A stretch of DNA of 64,000 nucleotides from Coriobacteriia bacterium (GTDB lineage: Bacteria > Actinomycetota > Coriobacteriia > Coriobacteriales > Eggerthellaceae): positions 122,041-186,040 of the forward strand of contig JAUMVJ010000003.1 in NCBI GenBank assembly GCA_030530215.1, read 5' to 3'. Made by a program: the position numbers and the translations under genes. The notes beneath the pieces were generated by a model that saw only the letters and a program-made list of their open reading frames with translations, did not search any database and was not told the origin of the DNA. Positions 25,894 to 34,900 of the stretch are shown piece after piece. The first letter of the stretch is position 1, and the number at the start of each line of letters is the position of its first letter.

Positions 25894-26163
25894 ATGCGTT
25901 GCGTCATTTCTGTTCTAGGTAAAGACCGTACCGGCATCGTCGCCGCTGTTTCCACCGCCCTTGCAAACCATGGCGTGGGCATCGACGACATCAATCAGTC
26001 GATCCTGCAGGATATGTTCAGCATGACCATGCTCGTGAGCATCGACGAGGAAAAGGCTTCTTTCAACGAGGTCCAGGACGCGCTTGCCAAGGTTGCCGAT
26101 GAGCTTGGTGTGCAGATTGTCATTCAGCGCGAGGACTTATTCCAGTTCATGTATAAAATCTAA
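25894..26163 (+). CDS. ACT-domain protein (UPF0237 type)
   Basis: 89 aa, a single ACT domain (RCVISVLGKDRTGIVAAVSTALANHGVGIDDINQSI) with the GKDRxGIVA motif. Members of this family are small cytoplasmic ligand-binding proteins, sometimes placed beside DUF711 genes; no such partner is present here. Strong SD AAAGAAAGGAAC. Ligand unknown. Confidence 0.88.
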   Translation: MRCVISVLGKDRTGIVAAVSTALANHGVGIDDINQSILQDMFSMTMLVSIDEEKASFNEVQDALAKVADELGVQIVIQREDLFQFMYKI

Positions 26164-26195
26164 GCTTGTAATCGGCTTTTTGGGGAGGGGTATCG

Positions 26196-27302
26196 ATGTT
26201 CTTCGAGGACATGCAACCGGTTGACTATTTGTCTTATATTTTGGTGGCGGCGCTCACGATTGGCGGCCTTATTGCCATCGTTGTTTCTTTGGTGCGCAAC
26301 GCCGAGAAGAAGAAGATCGAGCAGGATCGCTACGATTCTACCGGCGTGTACATCCCTGCCGAGCTGGCAAAACTCGATAAAAGCAAGTACATCGTCGTCA
26401 AGAACCCTCGCTATATGACGCTGCTGGGCAAGTCGGTTGGCAGCCATATCGTCTTCAGTATCTTCGGCATCTACATCATTGAGTACTCCATCGAGTCCGG
26501 ACGCATTGGCGGGCGCTTTGGCAACAGCCATTGGCACAAGGCAACCGCCATGGGCATGGGCTCCCGCGGATTCACGTCCCCCATGTGGCGCGCCCTGGTG
26601 CATCAGCATGCGCTCACTCATGCGGTCCCTGCTACCAACGAGGTTCCCATCTTCCCGATGGCGGTTATGCCCAACGGCACGCGCATCGATATTCATCTGA
26701 ACCCGTATCGCCTGGACGACGAGTTCGAGGACGACGATGATTGGGACGATTACGACGAGGAGCTCGACGGCTCCGAGGGTGATTCCGCCGCGGGCGATAG
26801 CTCCGATGCCCAGGGTTCTGAGGGCCTTGAAGCACCCGAGATTTCCGCCTCCGAGGATAAGGGCGACGATTCCTCCATCGTTTCCGACGATTGTCTGGAT
26901 GAAGAGGACGAGGACGCCGAGGATCTTGACGTCGCTTACGACCCCACCAAGTTCGTCGGTTGCATCGAGGATATCTGCGAGTTCATTGCCGATAACTCTC
27001 AGGAGGAGGTTATGACCTTCGCCGAGGCGCAGGCGCTTGCCAAGCAGTGTGAGGAGTACTTCGCCTCCGTTAAGGAGATGGAGAATCCCGAGGTTGTTAA
27101 GGGTCAGATTCCCGTTGAGTACCTGGGCTTCTCTCGCGATTACGGCAATAAGAAGCACTTGAAACAGCTCGCCGACGAAGGCGTCATCCTTATGGGCAAC
27201 CGCAAGGATCTGGCCGAAAACGAGGAAAAGTACCAGGCCGAGGCCGCCAAGAAGTATGCGGCCGCGCACACTGACGACGAAGCTAAGAGCGACGGCGAGT
27301 AA
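26196..27302 (+). CDS. NERD-like membrane-anchored protein with acidic insert (tentative)
   Basis: 368 aa. One N-terminal TM helix (about 11-32), then a block SHIVFSIFGIYIIEYSIESGRIGG...HW...GFTSPMWRALVHQHAL that resembles the NERD nuclease-related domain (usual form VIEVKN.GKI.G...W....NP..Q...H...L). The Lys after the conserved Glu, expected in the nuclease site, is absent (IIEYS). After a hydrophobic strand (VPIFPMAVM) comes a ~70-residue Asp/Glu/Ser-rich segment (about 178-250) and a helical C-terminal part ending in a charged tail. It starts 32 bases after the ACT protein, with SD GGGGAGGGG. NERD assignment is by eye only; function unknown. Confidence 0.5.
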   Translation: MFFEDMQPVDYLSYILVAALTIGGLIAIVVSLVRNAEKKKIEQDRYDSTGVYIPAELAKLDKSKYIVVKNPRYMTLLGKSVGSHIVFSIFGIYIIEYSIESGRIGGRFGNSHWHKATAMGMGSRGFTSPMWRALVHQHALTHAVPATNEVPIFPMAVMPNGTRIDIHLNPYRLDDEFEDDDDWDDYDEELDGSEGDSAAGDSSDAQGSEGLEAPEISASEDKGDDSSIVSDDCLDEEDEDAEDLDVAYDPTKFVGCIEDICEFIADNSQEEVMTFAEAQALAKQCEEYFASVKEMENPEVVKGQIPVEYLGFSRDYGNKKHLKQLADEGVILMGNRKDLAENEEKYQAEAAKKYAAAHTDDEAKSDGE

Positions 27303-27436
27303 TTTAGCGGCAAGTTCGGCTTTCTTGCGCTGGCAGCTCTCAACTTCATAAGCGTTATTATTAGGGCAGGCGTGCAGGGCAAAATGCCGTGAACAGCCCT
27401 GTGCAATCCGAGTCAAAACGCAGTTTGGACGGATCA

Positions 27437-28348
27437 ATGAACGATATCTTGCATGAATTCGAGCGCCTTTCGCGCGCTTACGGCTCGCACCCCTTCATTT
27501 ACTTGCAGGGCGAGGGTCCTTCGCGCACCTATTCGTTCGCTCAGCTTAATTTCGCGGCTGCTGCCTTGGCGCGTGAGTTGGCAAAGCGCGGTGCCGTGCA
27601 GGGTTCAACCGTTTTGTGCCGCGCCTACAATTCGCCGGAGCTTGTGGTTGCCGTTCTGGCTGCAGCCTATGGTGGTTTTGACCTGGCCCTTTTGAGCCCG
27701 CATTTGTCTTCGGCCAAGGCCGAAGAGGCCCGCTCCCAGTTGAAGAGCGTGGCCATCAGCCTTGAAGAACCTGATTTCCTGCGCTTGATGCTGGACGCCT
27801 GCGGGCGCAGTTTGGGCGAGCTTTCCACGCTGGCGAGCGACAAGGTTTCCGCCGAGCTTGGGCGTCTTGGTTTGGATGTTTATATCGATGAGCGTCTTGA
27901 GGCCTTCGATCCTGCAGAGAGCGGTGTGTGCTTGTTTGAGGCGCAGGGCACGCAGCTGGTAGCCGCAAGCTATTCTTGGGCGGCGCTTGCTCGTGCTGCG
28001 GTTCAGGCCAACGAGAAGCTTGAGGTTGGCGATGCCGTGGTGTGGCAGTTGGTGCTGTCGCTCTGCGACGCCAAGGGGCTCAAGGTTTTGATGTGCGCGC
28101 TGATGAGTGCATCGTCTGTTTTGGTGTACGAGCATTATTCAGCGCTGCGTGTGTTGAACGATGTGTTGCCCTTCAAGGTGACGCATATTTCGCTCACCGA
28201 GGCGCATCTGCGAGATTTGCTTGAAACTAATTACGACGGTGTTTTGTGCCAATACCGTTGCATTTTGCTGGAGGATGGCAAGCCCTCGCGTAGGACGTCG
28301 TGGGCGGCCCGTCGCGCCGGTGCTCATCTGGTGGAGCTTCAGCGATAG
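27437..28348 (+). CDS. Truncated, degenerate adenylate-forming (AMP-binding) enzyme homologue
   Basis: 303 aa from the ATG at 27437 (a GTG at 27389 is an alternative). The N-terminal part follows the acyl-CoA synthetase/MenE plan: FIYLQGEGPSRTYSFAQLN, LARELAKRGAVQGSTVLC, SPELVVAVLAAAYGGFDLALLSPHLS. Further on, VWQLVLSLCDAKGLKVLMCALMSASSVLVYE and KVTHISLTEAHLRDLLE match the core. The diagnostic P-loop (TSGTTGxPKG) is replaced by LFEAQGTQLVAASYSWAALA, and the motif region and the whole C-terminal ~110-residue lid domain are missing. It is therefore very unlikely to adenylate. A neofunctionalised protein or decaying gene are both possible; the frame is intact. Confidence 0.6.
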   Translation: MNDILHEFERLSRAYGSHPFIYLQGEGPSRTYSFAQLNFAAAALARELAKRGAVQGSTVLCRAYNSPELVVAVLAAAYGGFDLALLSPHLSSAKAEEARSQLKSVAISLEEPDFLRLMLDACGRSLGELSTLASDKVSAELGRLGLDVYIDERLEAFDPAESGVCLFEAQGTQLVAASYSWAALARAAVQANEKLEVGDAVVWQLVLSLCDAKGLKVLMCALMSASSVLVYEHYSALRVLNDVLPFKVTHISLTEAHLRDLLETNYDGVLCQYRCILLEDGKPSRRTSWAARRAGAHLVELQR

Positions 28349-28400
28349 CGGCGCGCTATTATTCAAGGCGCATTGCGCTGAAAAAGATTTGAAATTTTCC

Positions 28401-28429
28401 TTGCGTTTCATCGTGCAGTCTAGTAAATT
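28401..28429 (+). promoter_or_regulatory. Promoter of the initiator tRNA
   Basis: TTGCGT (28401-28406), 17-base spacer, TAAATT (28424-28429), in a locally AT-rich stretch about 30 bases before the tRNA. Confidence 0.6.
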
Positions 28430-28459
28430 AATTAATTGCGCGATACGCGCTGCACATAG

Positions 28460-28536
<77 letters not shown>

Positions 28537-28545
28537 AATGTTATA

Positions 28546-28579
28546 GCAGGTCAGAACGATGTTTCTGGCCTGCTTTTTT
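28546..28579 (+). terminator. Terminator after tRNA-fMet
   Basis: GCAGGTCAGAA / TTCTGGCCTGC stem (one wobble), short loop, then TTTTTT. Confidence 0.88.
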
Positions 28580-28910
28580 GTTGTCGAAGCACTCTTTTTG
28601 TGTGTGGTCTTACCTCTTGTTTGTCCTTGTCTAGCCATCGCAAAGCTTTGATCGCTTTTTATTTATCCCGGTTAACTTTGCTTGAACCTGTTCAGCCTTG
28701 ACTAATCAACAAAACACCAGGTTAGGCAAGAAAAAATTTTGTATAAATTTCGGACTGATTTGTTTCAGGCCATTGACTTAGCGGTAAAATATAGGTGCAT
28801 AGTTATGCCCTTTTGTCTAAAAGCACAAAGACGTGCATTTAGGCAGGTCATAGCTGTAATTGGTCGATATAACGTAGGGCTTTTACGTTGTTTGTTTGAA
28901 GGTGGAAGTT

Positions 28911-31900
28911 ATGAGAACGAACAGAGCGCAAGGTTCGCAGCCTGCAAAAAGCATGACCGAGTACTACTCGCTCGGTCACAAAATCGTAGCCGTGGTGCTT
29001 GCTTTGGTCCTTATGGGCTTTGGTTGGCCTGCGGTAAACCCTGCTTCGATTTACGCGGAAAACGATTCCGAAACCGAGCAGTCCGACTCCGCTGCCGAGC
29101 AGAAGGCTGAGGAGAAGGCCGCCGAGGAAGCCGCGGCCAAGAAGGCCAAGGAAGAGGCTGCCGCAAAGAAGGAGCAAGAGGCCAAGGCTAAGGAAGCCGC
29201 CGAGAAAAAGGCCGCCGAGGAAGCTGCGGCCAAGAAGGCCGAGCAAGAGGCTGCCGCAAAGAAGGCCAAGCAGAGCAGCGATTCCTCTAGCACCAAGGCT
29301 GATTCTTCTTTCACCAAGAATTCCAGCTCTTCCGATTCCTCCAAGGACGACAAATCCGAGTCCGACGAGGTAAGCGAATACAAGATCACCTTGGATCTTG
29401 GCAATGCCTCCATCAAGGTGAAGAGCTCCAACAATCAGGTCCTTACTGCCCCTGCCACAAAGGTAACCGTTCCTGCTGGCAAGGATTTCAAGTTCACGGT
29501 TACCCCCAACGAGGGCTATGAGCTTACCAAGGTTGCTTTGAAGTCTTCCTCCACCAAGACTTTGAAGGCCGATAGCTCTGACGTATACACCATCGCTGCT
29601 TCAGACCTTACCGAGGGCATGAAGATCACCCTCAAGACCAAGAAGCAGGAATCTTCCACCACCGAAACCGATGCGACCCCCATCGAAGAAACTGAAGACA
29701 CTGATGCTAACAAGGCAGCCGTAGAAGAAGTCACCGACAACACTGGAGAAGCTGAATCCGACGATGTAAATGCTGACGAATCCAACGAGAACGCAATTAG
29801 CATCGCAAGCGAAACTGCTGAGATAGATTTTGATGGTAGCGTTTCAGGTAACGATACGCTTGAGGTTGGTAAGTTTGCTGTTTATACCGCAGACGGATTT
29901 TCCGATGCTGTGACTTGGGCTTCTTCCGATGAGTCCTTGGCGACTGTTGACGCCAACGGCATAGTAACCGGTGTTGCAGCAGGTAGCGTAACTATTACGG
30001 CTACTTATGGTGATGAAACAGCCAGCAAGACTATTACCATTACCGATTCTTCGGCTTCATCAAACTCGCGTTGGAGCAACGGCAATACCGCTACATTTAA
30101 ACCCACTATCTCTAATGCCGACGTTGCTTACTTCAATTGGCATAGTGACAGCGATATGAGCAGCATTTCGTTCACGCCTGTTAGCTCGGGTGGCACCCTG
30201 TCTATTAGCGATTACTACAGTCGCTATCAGGCTGGTTATGTTGTCTTCTTTGTAAAACCGAACAGCAATTACCTGTTTACGGGTCTTGGCGCAGACGGCA
30301 ATGGAGACACCTATGTTGTTGGTTCTGGGTCCTACGGGAATATCGCCAACTACCCCAAAATCGATAAGGTGATGAAAGCAGCAAAGGCTGCTGGTTATGT
30401 GGCAGCGTTTGGTTATTCCAGGACTTGGGGAGAGACGCCTCTTACTAATTGTGCATTTCAGGTAAAAGCTCAGTCACCGGATATGACCATTGCTGCAACA
30501 AGCGATAAGACCAGTGATGTTCTTGCTGGTGACACTCTGACGTTTACGATTGTCATGACGCCTCAGCTTACAGGCAGTGGCAGGGACAAGGTAACGGATG
30601 TCAAGGTGAATAGTGTTACCGTAAATGGCAAGTCTGTGGAATGCTCCAAGATTGTCGACAACGGTGACGGGACGTACACCACAACGGTTACCTATACCGT
30701 TAGCGAAGCTGATTGCAGTCGCTCGACTGTAGAACTTAAGGTTGACGCTACATCTACCTATGAGGCAAGTCTTAGTACGTCGCTTGGCTCTATCACTACC
30801 ACAGCGTCTATCAATAAGACTGCTACTGCTAGTTGCGCTATCGCTCCTAAGATCGACGTAGCGTATGAGTTTAAGTCAGGCACAAGTGGCAAAGAACTCC
30901 CCGACGGCATCTATAAGCTGGTACCCAAGGATTCCAATAAGTACCAGAAGGGCGTAAAAGTCACTGCTTCCAAGACCCCAGCGTCAGGAGCTATTTACGA
31001 GGATGCTGACAATGATGGTTATTGGACGTTCGAAGGTTGGGATGCCAACACTAAGACGATGACCGAAGATGGCATCACCTTTATTGGCACGTGGACTTTT
31101 GCCGAATATAGTAAATACACTATTAAGTATGTAGACGAGCAAGGCAACGAGCTTGCCGAGTCTAAAACTGTTTCTGGCAACAAGGTTGGCGACAAAATTA
31201 AGGTTTCCAATATTGAGAAGCCTGAAATTGAGGGGTACAGCTACAGCAAGGCTAATCCCTCTTCTACACTGACTATCGATTCCGATGAGTCGAAGAACGT
31301 CATTACGATTATTTATAAAGCTAAGGCTGGCAAGGCCGGTTACAACTTAGTGCTGGGCAGCGCTTCTTGGACTGCGCCAGAAGATACTTCGCAGCAGGCT
31401 GGAAGCCAGAAGTGGTATTACAACTATGGCTTTGCGAAGGGCGATACTTTTACGGTGACTTCCGCTGAACCATCGGCAGAGAATCATGCCTTTATCGGCT
31501 GGATGGATAAAGAGCGTGATGGCCAAGCTGCTGCAATTCGTGGTGCGGGCGATAGCGTGACTTATTGCTACAGCAATGATCAGACCTATACTCTTGATGC
31601 TCTGTGGGCAAGCCTTTCTGCTACGGGTGGAGAGTACGTTTATGACGGCACATCCCATACTGTTTCTGTTGATGTAAACATCAATGAAGGTACAGGTCTT
31701 GGCCCTAAATATGTAGAGCAGGCAAAGAAGCTTATCAAGACTGGTGATATCAAGTACTCAACCGACGGCGGGAAGACCTGGAGTCCGAACAAGCCAAGCT
31801 TTACAGATGCTGGCGAATACACGGTGAAGGTAAAGCAGGATGTCACCGTTGGCGATAAGACCACTACTCTTACCGCCGAAGCAACGGTAAAGATCGCTAA

Positions 31901-34900
31901 GAAGGCAGCTTCCATTACCGCTGGCTCTGCTGAAAAGGAATACGACGGTACCGCGCTTACCACCAACGAGTTCACCACCGAGGGCTTCGTCGAGGGCCAG
32001 GGCATCGCGTCCGCGACCATCGAGGGCTCCCAGACCGTGGTCGGCTCCTCCTCCAGCACCGTCAAGGACAACAGTTGGACTGCCCAGGAAGGCACTAATC
32101 TTAATAACTACACCATTACCACCAAGCCTGGCACGCTCGAGGTAACTCCCGTGTCCGAAAAGGTTACGGTCACCATCACCGAGCATGGTGGAAGCTACAC
32201 CTACGATGGCACCGAGAAAACTGCTACTGGTTATGATGTGTCGAGCAGTAACGATCTTTATACTGCGGACTGCTTCAGCTTCAGCGGCAACGCCAACGTT
32301 AGCGGCACCGATGCCGGCACCTACGAAATGAAGCTCAAGGCCAGCGATTTCAAGAATACGAGCAAGAACTTCAGCAACGTTGAGTTCAAGATCGTTGATG
32401 CTACGCTTGCAATCGCGAAGCGCAACGTGACGCTCACTTCCGCTTCTGACGAAAAGGTGTACGACGGTAATGCACTTACCAACGATAATGTGAGCGTATC
32501 CGAAGATGGATTCGCCGAGGGCGAGGGTGCAACTTACGATGTCACCGGCACCATCACCAACGTCGGTAACAAGGAAAACGCCTTCACCTATACGCTGAAT
32601 AGTGGCACCAACAAGGACAACTACAACATCACCCAGAAAACAGGTGAACTCGTCGTTACCCCGGTAACCGATGAAGTGGTTGTTAAAGTTGTCGGTAACA
32701 AGGGCGGCCAGAAGTACAACGGCTCCGAGCAGTCCGTTAAGGGCTATACCATTTCAGCCGACAACACCCTCTATAACGTGAATGATGACGTTGAGTTCAG
32801 CGGTACCGCTGTGGCAACAGGCACCGATGCAAATACCTATTACATGGGCCTTTCGGAATCTCAGTTCAAGAACACGAACGATAACTTCACCAACGTTAAG
32901 TTTGAAGTAACGGACGGCGAGCTTGTCATTGCCAAGCGCCAAGTTCTGCTTAAGTCCGGATCGAAGGAAAAGGAATACGACGGCACGGCGCTCACCAATC
33001 ACAAAGTTGAGCGCTTGGGTGATGGCTTTGCTTCCCGTGAAGGCGTGAGCACCGTTGTTACGGGCTCTCAAACCTTGCCTGGCTCTTCCGAGAACATTTT
33101 CACCTATAGCCTGCATGCGGGTACAAAGGCCGATAACTACGAGATCACGGTGCAATATGGCACCCTTACTGTCACCAACCGTGAGACTCAGTACGAAATC
33201 ACCGTTGAGGCTAATTCCGAAACCGCTACCTACGACGGACAGCAGCATTCCGCTACGGGCCTCAAGACCACGAGTTTCGTTGTGAACGGTAAGACCTACA
33301 ACGTTTCCGGCCTTACCACTGAGGATCCCGTCGAGACCAATGCGGGTACTTACACGAACAACATTACTGGTACGCCGGTTGTGACCGACGAGAACGGCAA
33401 CATCGTTACCGATCAGTTCAAGGTAAGCACTAAGAACGGCTCTCTTACCATTGGCAAGCGCGAAGTAACCCTTGAATCTCAGAGTGGTTCCAAGCCCTAC
33501 GACGGCACGGCGCTCACCAAACCCGAAGTCACCATTTCCGACGAGTTGTTCAAGAGCGAGACGAGCAACGTCACGGCCACCGGTAGCGTAACCAACGTGT
33601 CTGAAGGCAAGGTCACTAACGCCATCACCTACACTGCAGGCGAGAAATTCAACGAGAACAACTATAAGATCACCAAGACCGAGGGCGAGCTTTGGATCAC
33701 CTCTAAGTCCATTGAAGATCCAAGCATGAACATCGATAGCCCCGAGAACAAGGTTTACGATGGCGCCGAGCACAAGTGGGCTCCTACCGTCAAAGATGGC
33801 GACAAGGTTCTTACCAAGGATGTTGACTACACGGTCGAGTACAGCACCGAGGATTTCACTAACGTGACGGGTGCTATCACCGTTACCATCACGGGCATTG
33901 GCAATTACGAGGGGTCTGTAGCTAAGTCTTATCAGATCACGCCTGCTCCTTATAATGTAGTTACCTACCAGGCCTATAAGGATTATGACGGCGAGGCCCT
34001 TACTGCTGGCGGCAAGATCGAGGGCATCGTCAATGGCGAGGATGCCGGCTTCGTTGTAACCGGCCGCCAGATCGCGGTTGGCCATTCTAATAACACCTAT
34101 ACAGTCAAATGGGATAAGACAGCCAAGAAATCGAACTACTACTTCGCCGGCGAGGAGCTTGGCCAACTTACGGTTGGTGAGTATTCCGGCCAAATCATTG
34201 TGACCACCGTGGGCGGCACCTTCACTTACGACGGCAAGGCACATGGCGCCACCGTTACTGTTTCCATGCTGCCCGACGGGTATCATCTCGATGGCACGCC
34301 TAGCTCTTCTGCAAGTGCGACTGACGTTACGTCGGAGCCCGTTAAGGCAACTGCCGATAATCTGGTTATCCGCAACTCTCAGGGCGATGACGTTACAAGC
34401 AAGCTCAATATCAAGCACAACGATGGCACCATCGTGGTCAATTCTGCAATCCTTACAGTGACCACTCCCGATGCTACCAAGGTTTATGACGGTACTCCGC
34501 TTACCGCCGCGGGCAGCTATTCCGGCCTGGTGAACGATGAGACTGTCGAGTTCAAGACTACTGGTACTCAGACCGATAAGGGCGAGAGCACCAACACTTA
34601 CGAAATCGCTTGGACCGGTACCGCAAAGCAGTCCAACTACACGGTCTCCGAGAGCCTTGGCACCCTGACGGTGACCGAGCAGTCCATCGTGCCTGATGAC
34701 CCCGCCTACAAGGGCGTTGAGATCAACGATCCTACGGGTAAAATCTACGACGGCGTCGAGCTTAAGTGGATTCCCAAGGTCAAGGACGCCAAGGGCAACG
34801 CGCTTGCCGAGGGCACCGACTACACGGTCACTTACAAGCGCGACGGCAAGGAGACTACCGACTTTACCAACGTCGGCACCATCGAGGTCACCATCACTGG

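Noticed and set aside
28739..28910. A small gene or extended start upstream of the giant adhesin
   Set aside because: The frame at 28739 is out of phase with the adhesin and has no SD; the ATG at 28911 with its SD and signal peptide explains the region. A TTGACT at 28774 has no -10 at the right distance.
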